Assembly (NCBI GenBank): GCA_024180945.1
Contig: JAKSGN010000006.1
Coordinates: 2,480,001-2,544,000, forward strand
Reading direction: 5' to 3'
DNA length: 64,000 nucleotides
Source: Macrophomina tecta
Taxonomy: Eukaryota; Ascomycota; Dothideomycetes; Botryosphaeriales; Botryosphaeriaceae
The position numbers and the translations under genes are program-made. Below are positions 55,432 to 64,000 of the stretch, piece by piece (within the stretch, counting starts at the first letter, position 1; the number at the start of each line of letters is the position of its first letter). A model generated the notes under the pieces. That model saw only the letters and a program-made list of their open reading frames with translations, was not told where the DNA came from and made no database searches.

Positions 55432-55884
55432 TTACAGTTTTCCCGGCTCGAAGTCCACAACCCGAACAGTTTGGACCAGGTCCCCTACAAACTTTACAAA
55501 ATCTAAGTGCGACGGATCCTTCTCGAGGTAGTACTTTCGATCCTCCTCATTCTCGAACTCAGAGATGAAAACGTGCGTGACTCCGCCCTGTTGGGGGATG
55601 CACTATCAGATGGGGATGATCCGCGCGGCACATTTCCGGAGAACATACCTGGGCTCCCTCGGGACTGTTATCCCGTCCGCCGATCCCGGACTTGATGTAC
55701 GGTTTCTGAGTAGTTGGATGGATGCAAGTGTCCTTCAGAGCCAGCATGCGGCGGCACACCTGAGGAGTCCTTAGACGTGGCACATAGTTGTAAAGAGATG
55801 CACAAATAATGCACTTACCTCATCAACCCGTTCCCTTGAAACCTCCGGCTTGAAACCGAATTGGACAACGTGAATGATTGGCAT
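55432..55884 (-). CDS. Dabb (stress-responsive A/B barrel) domain protein
   Basis: Three exons: 55884-55819, 55759-55649, 55587-55432, giving 110 residues, one Dabb unit. It starts MPIIHVVQFGFKPEVS, the usual first strand of the dimeric alpha-beta barrel, followed by IKSGIGGRDNSPEG and the typical GGVTHVFISEFENEEDRKYY and YLEKDPSHLDFVK. Members are small cytosolic dimers of varied or unknown activity; some act as cyclases or lyases. No signal peptide. Tail-to-tail with ISA1, with stops 138 bp apart. Confidence 0.88.
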
Positions 55885-56247
55885 GATGTGTGGTTCTGAC
55901 CGGGCTTACTCGCAACGCTGAAGACCGACGGTGGTTGATTTGAAGTCCTCGGTGGATTGGTGGGGTTGAGATGCTTATGAATCGTGACGTCGCGGGCGGG
56001 ACCTTAACGCATTACACGGAAAATGGAGGTGCCGTTCAAAGCATGACGCACCAATAGGATGTTGTATAGGTTCCCAGTCCTTCCAGTCGGTGAATCCCCC
56101 AATGGCGTGTCTCTCTTATTGCCTTCGTTGCATTACATTACCCGCCGAACTGACAGGGACCCCGGAGTTTCCTATAGCCGATGTCATGCCAGAGCTACAG
56201 TAGCGCAGACACTATCTTACTCTTCCACACCCACAACAGCAGCAGCC
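55885..56247. promoter_or_regulatory. Divergent promoter: Dabb / Dsc3
   Basis: 363 bp between opposite starts. The Dsc3 frame stays open upstream without a credible start. No box is claimed. Confidence 0.5.
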
Positions 56248-57294
56248 ATGGCAGACCCGCCTCCGCGACCACCACCTGCAGAAATCCTTCTGATCGTCCG
56301 CTTCACCACATCTATTCCAGACCTCCCGCTACCAATCCCCAACCCCAGAACAACCACCACCCTCTCGCTCAAGCAGCTTATCCGCACCCGCATCCCGGCC
56401 CCTCACGCGTCCAGCCGCCTCCGCCTCATCCACGCCGGCAAGGTCCTCGCCGACACCGCCCCCCTCACCTCCAGCCTCAGCCTCCCGCCGCCGCCCCCTC
56501 CCCGCACGAGCAAGAAACCCCCGCCGTCCGCTCCCGACGTCAAGGGTAAGGGCAAACAGCCCGTCCGCGAGGATGAAGAGGACGACGCGAACAAACCCGA
56601 GCCCCGGAGAGTCTACATCCACTGCTCGGTCGGCGACGCGCTGGCCCCGTCTGCCCTCGATGCCGAGGCCAGCGCCGCCGCCAGCGCCGAAGCCGCGCTC
56701 GAAGCCGCCTTCGCGCACCCTGGCCGGACACGCACGACGGGCACCACGGCGCCCCCGTCCTCGTCACTTCACACTGCCGCGGGATCATCCGCATCTGATG
56801 CTGTCGCCTCCGCGTCGATTGGCCACACCAGCACGACGGAGGCGCCGCGCGGTTTCGATAGGCTGCTCAGCACCGGGTTTACGCCTGCTGAGGTGCAGCA
56901 GCTGCGCTCGCAGTTCAGGGCGAACCTGTCGTTCACGCACACGCCGGATACCATGCCCTCGCCCGAGGAGATCAGAGTGCTCGAGGACCGCTGGCTGGAT
57001 AACGATATGAGCGGCGGGGGGGGGCCGGGGGGTACGGTGACGGATGGGGCGGGCGGCGGAGGTGGGGAGGGAGGGGATGGTGGTGGTGGTGGAGGCTGGG
57101 GGTCGGCGACGTGGTCGGACAATGGGGGGCTGGATGACATGCTGTATGGGAATGTGGTGGGGTTCTTTTGGCCGCTGGGCGCGCTGGGATGGGGGTTTAG
57201 GGAGGAGGGCGTGTGGAGTCGGAGGAGGCAGATTGCGGTGTTAACGGGATTTTTGTTGAATATCATTTTTGGGTTTTTGAGATTGTCCGGGTAG
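56248..57294 (+). CDS. dsc3: DSC E3 ubiquitin ligase complex subunit 3 (Dsc3)
   Basis: A subunit of the Golgi/endosomal Dsc ubiquitin ligase, which activates SREBP by cleavage in fission yeast and Aspergillus. One exon, 348 residues from ATG 56248. The ubiquitin-like domain (about residues 15-80) has EILLIVRFTTSIPDLPLPIP and RLRLIHAGKVLADTAPL, and RRVYIHCSVGD continues it after a disordered acidic insert. The C-terminal Dsc3 domain has GFDRLLSTGFTPAEVQQLR, FRANLSFTHTPDTMPSPEE, a Gly-rich linker, and two hydrophobic segments (VVGFFWPLGALGW and IAVLTGFLLNIIFGFLRL) that anchor it. The order matches the family. Upstream in-frame codons are not supported as a start. Confidence 0.88.
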   Translation: MADPPPRPPPAEILLIVRFTTSIPDLPLPIPNPRTTTTLSLKQLIRTRIPAPHASSRLRLIHAGKVLADTAPLTSSLSLPPPPPPRTSKKPPPSAPDVKGKGKQPVREDEEDDANKPEPRRVYIHCSVGDALAPSALDAEASAAASAEAALEAAFAHPGRTRTTGTTAPPSSSLHTAAGSSASDAVASASIGHTSTTEAPRGFDRLLSTGFTPAEVQQLRSQFRANLSFTHTPDTMPSPEEIRVLEDRWLDNDMSGGGGPGGTVTDGAGGGGGEGGDGGGGGGWGSATWSDNGGLDDMLYGNVVGFFWPLGALGWGFREEGVWSRRRQIAVLTGFLLNIIFGFLRLSG

Positions 57295-57619
57295 ATGGTC
57301 GGGGTGAAGCGAAGGAAGGGTGTTTGAGAGGCCCCCGCCTTTCCCCCGGTTCTCTAGAGGTGTAAATGGTTTACTCTATTTGCTTTGAGATACCCCACTG
57401 ATTACTGCAGAAGTTATAATGCTATAGAGAAAACAGGCTTCCTGAGGTGGCTTCGTATCATTCTTTTGACCAACCGCTGCCCGTGTCGCCCCTAATCGAC
57501 GAGGCCTTGAGGGTATAACTTCTTGCGAACCAGGCAAATGACAACACTGCGGTCTACTGTTCTCGAACAGTTCTTCGATGAGACTGCCCAGAAACGAGTT
57601 CGACTAGGCAACATTACGT
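57295..57619. other. Convergent 3' region, nothing seen
   Basis: Between the stops of Dsc3 and the riboside kinase gene. Confidence 0.7.
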
Positions 57620-58537
57620 TCATGCTTGGGTTGCCTTAGCCAACTCGTCTACTATCACGCTCGTAGCCCATTCTAGGACCTTACCCATGTCCTCAGCTGC
57701 ATCCTTGGGCATGGCCTGGACGCCTATTTGCTTACACACTTCCTCATCTAACTCACCCTCTACATCCCCTCCCTTGAACAAGAACTTGTGGTCCTTGACA
57801 TAATTGGGCCAGACAATATCATCCACGTAGCCCGGCGGATCCTCCCAGAACCCCTCCAAAGTAACATACCCCGTCCGAGCCTCCCTGCGCCGCTTCGCCG
57901 TCTGATACGACGTGCGCAAGAACAGCTTAATATCAAACTGATCCCGTATCCCCAGCTCCGCCATCTCCTGCGAGTACAGTAGGAACCCGTCAATGATGGC
58001 TATCCGGCGCGCACCCCACTTCTCTCTCACGCCCGAGCGCGCGAAGAGCGCCTCCACCCGCGCCCTGCACGCTGCTATCGCCGCGTCGTCGATACCGCAA
58101 TCGCCCACGGCGTTCTTGTCCTCCTTGCTCACGTAGTCGGCGGGCGGCTCGCCGTGCGCGCGGATGTGGGCGAGCGTCCGGCGCAGCGCGGGCACGTCGA
58201 TGGCGCCCAAGCAGTCCCAGTCCTGGACGCCGGCGCCGTTGACGGGGATCTCGGAATCGTGCTTGTAGAAGTCGTCGAGGTGCAGGATATACGCGTGCGG
58301 CAGGATATCGCGCAGCAGGCGAGCCAGCGTCGTTTTGCCGCTGCTGGACGGGCCGGAGAGGGCGAGCAGGAGGACGGGCGGTGGGGGCGACGAGGAGGCG
58401 GAGGAGGAGGAGGAGAAGGAGGAGAGGTCGAAGGTGCCCGGGCCCAGGGCGTCGGTCTGCGCGATCTGTGCCATCTTGGCGGCGGAGGCGTGGGCGGGCG
58501 GGGAGGGGTGAGCGGTGGGGTGGTTGTGCGAGACCAT
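57620..58537 (-). CDS. NRK1: Nicotinamide riboside kinase
   Basis: It phosphorylates nicotinamide riboside to NMN in NAD salvage. A single exon of up to 305 residues. A P-loop LALSGPSSSGKTTLARLL opens the kinase fold, followed by ILHLDDFYKHD, where the Asp contacts the ribose, then VNGAGVQDWDCLGAID and the lid region SYQTAKRRREARTGY. IAIIDGFLLYS and DPPGYVDDIVWPNY fit the Nrk/uridine kinase class. The first Met (58537) gives an Asn/His/Pro-rich leader; the Met 22 codons later (MAQIAQTDALG) is the more likely start. A uridine kinase is less likely because of the WPNY segment. Divergent from the ARMH3-like gene. Confidence 0.88.
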   Translation of the reverse strand: MVSHNHPTAHPSPPAHASAAKMAQIAQTDALGPGTFDLSSFSSSSSASSSPPPPVLLLALSGPSSSGKTTLARLLRDILPHAYILHLDDFYKHDSEIPVNGAGVQDWDCLGAIDVPALRRTLAHIRAHGEPPADYVSKEDKNAVGDCGIDDAAIAACRARVEALFARSGVREKWGARRIAIIDGFLLYSQEMAELGIRDQFDIKLFLRTSYQTAKRRREARTGYVTLEGFWEDPPGYVDDIVWPNYVKDHKFLFKGGDVEGELDEEVCKQIGVQAMPKDAAEDMGKVLEWATSVIVDELAKATQA

Positions 58538-58871
58538 TGGCGGCAGCGGCGACGGCGGAGCTGTTGATGCAAGGCCCTGGGGGTGCGATCACAGGAGGGC
58601 CCGCGGTGGAGGCAGGGGAGAGAGGGATTGCGCCTCCCTTTTCTCGCAATTGATGAAGCTGTCGCAGAAACAGAGGGGCACAGCGCAGTGTTGTACTTGG
58701 CGGATGGACCCCGCGCCGGGGGGCCCTAGTTATGGATGACGATCGCGGCTGTTCCTTGACAAGAGGCAGCCGCGGAAATTGGCCCTGCTGGACACACCTG
58801 CGTGTCCTTGTCCGCGGTCCTGACCGAAAACTATCTCGCACCCTCCTCCTCGAGCCGCCTCTCCCCACCCC
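58538..58871. promoter_or_regulatory. Divergent promoter: NRK1 / ARMH3-like
   Basis: 334 bp between opposite starts. No specific element is identified. Confidence 0.5.
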
Positions 58872-61201
58872 ATGGAGCCCTCGCCGCTGACCCAGGTGTC
58901 TCGCCCAGAGACCTTCCAGCCAAAGATTGTCCAGCTGTACGAGGCCCTGTTCCAGCCGCCAGACGAACAGGACCATGAGCATTCCGAGGGCTTCTGGCAG
59001 GAGTTCTTCCTGCTCAAGCCCGATGCGCCAAACTTGCGACGTGTGCTGCAGAAGCTGAGCCCCGACGAGATGCTGCACCTCCAGGTAAGCCAAAGCCCGC
59101 TTCACCGATTGCCACGGCGACGTCTGAACCTGTGCTTACTTCTTTGCCCGCAACAGGTCCCCGCCCAGCAGCTGTTCTCACGCGCGATTGATCGCGTGCA
59201 GGACGCCAAAGCTCCCTCCGACGAGATCGCGCTCGATGTAAGACCAGCCATACCCGCCGCTCCGTCCCACTCCGCCAATTGTGCCCCCGCGATGTCCAGA
59301 AAGCCCGCCGACTTACGAAATAGACTTTGACAGTCTTCTTAGGCGCCGTGCTGAGCAAGAAGTACACCAACCCGAGCTCCGATATCCTCTCCGTGCTTGC
59401 CGGCCTGGACGATGCCGATGCCGTGCTTTCCGAGCTCGTAGCCGCCCTGGACAACATCATACGTAGTGGAAGGAATAGTGAGTTTCCTTTGGAAGAGCTG
59501 GTCCCAGACTATGGCCGCGGAACTTACGTATCATACTGACACAAAAGCAGTGCAAGTCCGCCGGAAAGCTATCCGCGTAGCTCTGTCAATTACTTCAGGC
59601 GCATACACCACCGGACTGATATCCTACTTCACGCACCGGGACCTCTTCCCGTCACTGATGAAGGTGAGTCGACAATAGTCTTCAAGCGCACAGATCCATA
59701 CTAAGTTTCTCATAGTTCGTACAAGACTCCGAATCATCAGTCGAGATTTCCGAGCCGTTCATTCTCCTGGGACTCCTGGTCAATTACAACAAGTTCGAGT
59801 TTCAAAACCCTTATCGCCTGCGCCTCGACGACTTCGTGAACGACGTGGCAATCAAGAAGACTGTTCAATGTGTAGGGAGCACGTGCCGAGACCTGAGAGA
59901 CAGATATGTTGCTGTGCAGGATGATACCCCTGAGGCTTGGTCAATAGGGACTGCTCTCAGCTACGTTGGCCTAGGCGCTCTTACAGGCTCCCGGCCTGCA
60001 TCGCCCGCCCCTACCCCGGAGGAGGCCCAGTCTATGTTCACTTCCTTGTAGGTCTCTTCCTCATCTCAGCTAATGACGATCGAACTGACGATCATCCAAG
60101 ACCTGGCCCGGAAGCTGCCATTCTTCTTTCAGCGTACGACTTTGCCAACGCCAACAAGTTGTTTTGTTTCAACCTCGTCAACCTTCCAGCATCGAGCAAG
60201 ACGGATGTCACACCTTTCAGCGCATTTCTTTCTCTCACGTCCTACCTTTTCCAACATGCTCACCGTTCGGCAAGAACTGCGCTCTATACCCATGTCAATC
60301 TCTACATTCTACAGATCATCATCGAAGACCCCGCTCTTGCCAAACGGATATGTAGCGATGAGAGTAAGACGCCTGTGAGGCTCTGCAGGCAGAGACAGCC
60401 ATACTTGCCCGTGGTGCGCACGGACAGAGTCTTGGCTGCATACATTCTTGACACTGTGGTTGACGGCATTAATCACAACCTACGCCGCCGTCTTGATACA
60501 GAATTCTACATGTATGTTGTTTTTGTCGTGCGGCACAAGGTGCATAGCTGATGCATTCATAGCCTCTGCATCGGGATCATACTACGGATCATCTCTTTCC
60601 TAGGTAGATCTAGGATAAGATTTGGTAAGTGCGGAACCGCTCTCAAATGATCAGAGCCAAATTGACTTTATCAGCTTACCACTGGTCCGAATTGTGGCGG
60701 TCGCTCCTCTCGTTCATTCGGTTCCTCACCACCTACGCCAATGACATCAAGGCTCTCAGGGAATCCGAGCGCTTGATCGACAATACTGTGAATCTTATTG
60801 CTCTAGCACTTTCCGCTGGTGAGGGCTTCCTCCCGGACGCGGCAGCTTACGACGACCTTTTCTACAAGTTGGTGGAGACGGGTGACATCCTGACGAAATT
60901 CCGCGATGCCTACGATCTGTCGAAGCAATCTAGCTCCAGCTCTATTGAGACCTTGATCAGCGTATCGAGCCATTACCACTCGCTCCTGGAAGGCGACGAG
61001 AAAGGAAAGGTCAAGAGCAAGAATCTCAGCCCGAGGGAGGTCAGCAAGGTTATCAAGCAGGGCTATGAGACGCTCTCTATCCAGGCTCGGGAAGACTTGG
61101 ACCACTGGGAGAGGTACCGTGAAGCGGACCATAAGGTTGTGCTGAAGAAGGTTTCGAGAACAGCGGTCGAGGACACCAAGGCGCTGGTTGCTGAGAAGTA
61201 A
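58872..61201 (+). CDS. ARMH3-like armadillo-repeat protein (DUF1741 family)
   Basis: The animal homologue (ARMH3/C10orf76) works at the Golgi with GBF1 and PI4KB; the fungal role is inferred only. Eight exons: 58872-59084, 59157-59237, 59324-59477, 59551-59663, 59716-60047, 60101-60511, 60563-60624, 60675-61201, giving 630 residues in continuous phase. The protein is all-helical: MEPSPLTQVSRPETFQPKIV, LTVFLGAVLSKKY, RRKAIRVALSITSGAYTTGL, FILLGLLVNYNKFEFQNPYR, LYILQIIIEDP, and the C-terminal ILRIISFLGRSR and YHWSELWRSLLSFIRFLTTY, the strongest family mark. The C-terminus is charged with Lys-rich helices. The junction of exons 5-6 is the least certain; an alternative acceptor a little downstream was out of phase. 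Confidence 0.85.
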
Positions 61202-62002
61202 TGACGTGATGGGAGATGATTTCATTCAAGTGTGCAAAGTTTTTGGGGGCGCATTTATTGGACCAGGATTTTAGAGGGCATGAAAATTTGTTGTTGGGTT
61301 CTAGGCTCCGGATTCTGCTTGTGAGGGTCTTGCTATCAATTGTGGGAATGCTATCAGGTCCAGGGATCTTTGCTGATGTGTGCGCGCGGATGGCACAGCT
61401 CTTCCGCCCTGATGCTATTGTGGGTAGGGTCCTAGGGCTGAATCGTGATTTGAGCGGGCTAGATTGAAGCGAAGCTCTTTCACCAAGGTACGTCAACGCC
61501 TGAATGTTTCAAGGTCACGAGCGAGCTTTCTCAATTCGATATTGGGCTGGATTCAGTGTCACGCGGACATTCATTGAGAAGCTAAAATCAATCAACCTTG
61601 GAAAGTCGAGTTGTTCTTGCCGCTTATGAACCACTATAATCTTCTTTGGATTAACATCAACAGCCGGGACCCTGTCGCAACATCACCGAATGCTGGAGCC
61701 ATGAGTAGACCCTAGACCCTTCAAAAATGATCTCTAGAAAAACCGGCAGATGGTATCCATTCCGCACAGTATGCCATTGCTAGTATCGGTCGACGCCGCT
61801 CTTCTGCGCTCTGCAGCGAGCCCCTAGCGGGAGAAGCTCAAATTCTCCAGCTAGTCTATGCTTACATACAGCAGCCTCTAGGGGTCCGCGCCTCTCACAG
61901 CTCTGTAGATACTGATACTGAGTCTAATCAGCTACTTCGGTCGCTGGAAACGACAGAGACTCAAGTCCGTCGCCGAGTGGAACCGTGAACTTGACACTTC
62001 TG
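61202..62002. other. Intergenic, 0.8 kb, no gene seen
   Basis: 3' flank of the ARMH3-like gene and upstream region of the next gene. No supported feature. Confidence 0.6.
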
Positions 62003-63469
62003 ATGCAGAAGCTAGAGGACTTCCAGAGTGAGCACACAAGGCCATCATCTTCAAATGAGGTGAGAGTACCCGAACTATCTGGCGACGGTCCTGCGCAAGG
62101 GCCGGCCGCCGACGGCCTCAGCAAGACTGCGTCTATCCAACGGCACCCGGCTGTGACCGGTCTTCATTCGAGATTCCTGCAAGAAAGTCCTAGCGGATGC
62201 ACTGCACTTGCCGACTTGTCGATGGCTGCCGCTCAAGAGAACTACGAGCTCGGCACCAACCCTGCACAGGAACCGGATGCGGTGTCCCCCAAGTCCAGCG
62301 GACCACCAAAAGACGCCGCATCCGCTGCGGGCCACGCGGTCAAAGAAGAAAAGATACATGCCAGCCCATCGGCGACTTCTTCTCGCGTAACCGTCTGCCG
62401 CAGCCGCAAGGGCGAGGAGTGGGTCAACAGAGCCGAAAAGGACTCCTTCCCTTACTTTTACTACGATGGCCAACCAGGCGCCTCGTCTACCCACCGCTCA
62501 GTACGGGAGACACCATCACCGTCCGACCATTCCGACCCTCGATCGGACAGTTCGGCCTACGATACGAGAACTATCGAGGCTGGAGCTACCACTCTCCTCT
62601 CCAAGGAAGAAGAAGAGGAAGGCGGAGCCGAGGAAAACGAGGCACAGGAAAAACAAGCCTACAGCGACCCTTCCACCACCCCTCTAACCCCGGCGCCGCC
62701 ACCATCCGCCTCTTCCTCCTCCTCCTCCTCCTCCTCCAACCAGACCACCGCGTCCAGCAACAACACTCCCCCGCCTGCCGCAGCCCTACCAGCACAACTC
62801 CAGCCGCACCCCGGGCCTGCCGCCCCCTCGCCCATCTCATCTCTCAGCCTGCTGCCTGACCGCGGAAGCAGCGTCAGTCTGCCGGCGGCCGACGGACACG
62901 GCATCCGCAAGTGGATGCTGCTGCTGCGCAAGCTGGCCGCGGACGGCTTGTCGGTGTCGGACGTGTCGATGCGGGGGATGGACGCGTGGTTGGCGACGCC
63001 GTGGGGGGAGGCGGAGGCGTTTTGGGAGACTAAGCTGCGGTGGCAGGTGCGCGGAGAGAGGAGGAGGAGGAGGAGGAAGAAGAAGAGGAGGAGGATGAGG
63101 CTAAGGAAGGGAGAGGAGGAGAGGGAGGTGGCTGCTGTGGCGGAGGGAAGAGGGCTGAGGTTGGAGGAGAGGGTGAGATTGGAGAGGGAGAGGACGTTGG
63201 AGAGGTTGACGGGAGGTGCGGAGGGTGGTCGTGGGGTTGGGAGTTGGGCTAGGCATGCGAAGCTCGAGGAGAAGGGGAGGGTGGGAGGGGTGATGCTGGA
63301 GGAGCTTGGTCGGAGGAATGTTGGAGGCTGTGGTGGTGGGAGGACTGTTGTTGATCTGGAGGGCGGGATGCAGAACGAGAGCAAGGTGGGGACGGTGTTC
63401 AAGTCGGTCTTGATCGTCCTTGTATTGCTGGGGATGGTGACTGGCGCTGTTTGCGGTAAGATGGCGTAG
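62003..63469 (+). CDS. Uncharacterised protein with low-complexity core and C-terminal membrane helix
   Basis: One exon of 488 residues from ATG 62003 (MQKLEDFQ). I do not recognise a family. The first 250 residues are polar and look disordered, with a short conserved-looking EEWVNRAEKDSFPYFYYDG. Then come a Glu run, a Ser run (nine or more) and a Pro-rich part. Around residue 310 there is a predicted helical segment (RKWMLLLRKLAADGLSVSD, then MDAWLATPWGEAEAFW), followed by a very basic RRRRRRKKKRRR patch and coiled helices. A single membrane helix (SVLIVLVLLGMVTGAV) sits at the extreme C-terminus, so the protein may be tail-anchored. It could have introns missed here. The sustained open frame and ordered C-terminus support a real gene. 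Confidence 0.55.
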   Translation: MQKLEDFQSEHTRPSSSNEVRVPELSGDGPAQGPAADGLSKTASIQRHPAVTGLHSRFLQESPSGCTALADLSMAAAQENYELGTNPAQEPDAVSPKSSGPPKDAASAAGHAVKEEKIHASPSATSSRVTVCRSRKGEEWVNRAEKDSFPYFYYDGQPGASSTHRSVRETPSPSDHSDPRSDSSAYDTRTIEAGATTLLSKEEEEEGGAEENEAQEKQAYSDPSTTPLTPAPPPSASSSSSSSSSNQTTASSNNTPPPAAALPAQLQPHPGPAAPSPISSLSLLPDRGSSVSLPAADGHGIRKWMLLLRKLAADGLSVSDVSMRGMDAWLATPWGEAEAFWETKLRWQVRGERRRRRRKKKRRRMRLRKGEEEREVAAVAEGRGLRLEERVRLERERTLERLTGGAEGGRGVGSWARHAKLEEKGRVGGVMLEELGRRNVGGCGGGRTVVDLEGGMQNESKVGTVFKSVLIVLVLLGMVTGAVCGKMA

Positions 63470-64000
63470 GGATGAGGAGGTGGTTATTAGGGAGGCCGAC
63501 GAGGAGATGCGGTTATGTCGATCTTATAGACTGGGGTTACTACAGATAGCAAACTCGAAGGTGGACTGGTGCTTTCTAGAGTGAACGTCCAAGGTCCTAT
63601 TTTCATGCTGTTTGTATATCTTCTAATACTTAACCGTGCTCACCGTTTTTTTTTTTTTTTTTTTTTTTTTTTTGGCACGCCGAGTGTCACATGTCGCACT
63701 TTTGGGATTCCTAGCTCCGACAAGCCAAACTTGCATCCAAACTTCCACTCCGGGCCGTGGGAGACTTGGCATTCCCTATACTGGCGCTTACTCATATGAT
63801 CGTCGCACCGCGCGCCCACTTTATCAGGGCTCGTTTAAAGATAGAATTGCGCCACATGCGAAGAGCACCCCTGACACTTTGCAGCATTTAGCCTGGCTTG
63901 CGCCGCGCCGCCCTCAGGACCGTTTCCGCGTCGAAACATCCACATAAGCTTCAGCGGTGGCGCTCCTCCCCCGACGTGATACGACGATGCGACAGGACAA
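63470..64000. other. 3' flank with T28 tract
   Basis: A T28 tract at 63646-63673. Only short frames to the window end; no gene is supported. Confidence 0.7.

Noticed and set aside
1..64000. CRISPR arrays, bacterial operons, ribosome-binding sites, rRNA
   Set aside because: None seen; gene structure is eukaryotic throughout.

Overview
This window is nuclear DNA of a filamentous ascomycete (Pezizomycotina, probably Dothideomycetes or a relative). The evidence is short GT-AG introns of 48-180 nt with CTAAC-like branch sites, fungus-specific families (Zn2Cys6 and homeobox-C2H2 regulators, GH131, a DUF3632-like protein, Dsc3, Cry-DASH with an RGG-type tail), Fot1/pogo transposons and fungal-type tRNA genes. 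Most genes are single-copy housekeeping genes in divergent or convergent pairs, with no operons. Exon joins below were chosen by reading-frame phase and family similarity, not by transcript data.

Layout. 1-9 kb: 3' end of NADPH-cytochrome P450 reductase, a small Gly/Pro/Val protein, pyruvate dehydrogenase kinase, and a METTL7-like methyltransferase. 8.7-15 kb: a homeobox-C2H2 factor, an intact 1850-bp Fot1/pogo transposon, a secreted guanyl-specific RNase, and a DUF3632-like protein. 15-28.9 kb: a dense housekeeping block with SDH1, POP1, a WBP11-like protein, REC8, UBP6 and ARPC4. 29-31 kb: a second, apparently identical copy of the transposon, landed 248 bp past ARPC4. 31-38.2 kb: GH131 glucanase, histidine acid phosphatase, and a Zn2Cys6 regulator. 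38.2-42.4 kb: a 4.2-kb stretch without a supported gene. 42.4-44.5 kb: a Cry-DASH gene broken by one in-frame TGA. 44.8-45.7 kb: two tRNA genes. 45.7-49 kb: gene-poor. 49-50.8 kb: a decayed aspartic-protease-like membrane protein. 52-64 kb: GT25 glycosyltransferase, ISA1, a Dabb-domain protein, Dsc3, nicotinamide riboside kinase, an ARMH3-like protein, and an uncharacterised tail-anchored-like protein.

The most striking feature is the initiator tRNA-Met gene at 44775-44902. Its D-stem is interrupted by a 56-nt insert that looks exactly like a spliceosomal intron (GTAAGT donor, CTAAC branch site, TAG acceptor). Removing it gives a perfect 72-nt initiator tRNA. Eukaryotic nuclear tRNA introns otherwise sit at position 37/38 and are cut by the tRNA endonuclease. 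Second-tier observations are the single TGA replacing a conserved Trp codon in Cry-DASH, the twin transposons with internally repeated TIRs and a CCHC knuckle on the transposase, an ARPC4 gene whose first coding exon is only ATG, and two stop-free 3n introns that are easily misread as coding.
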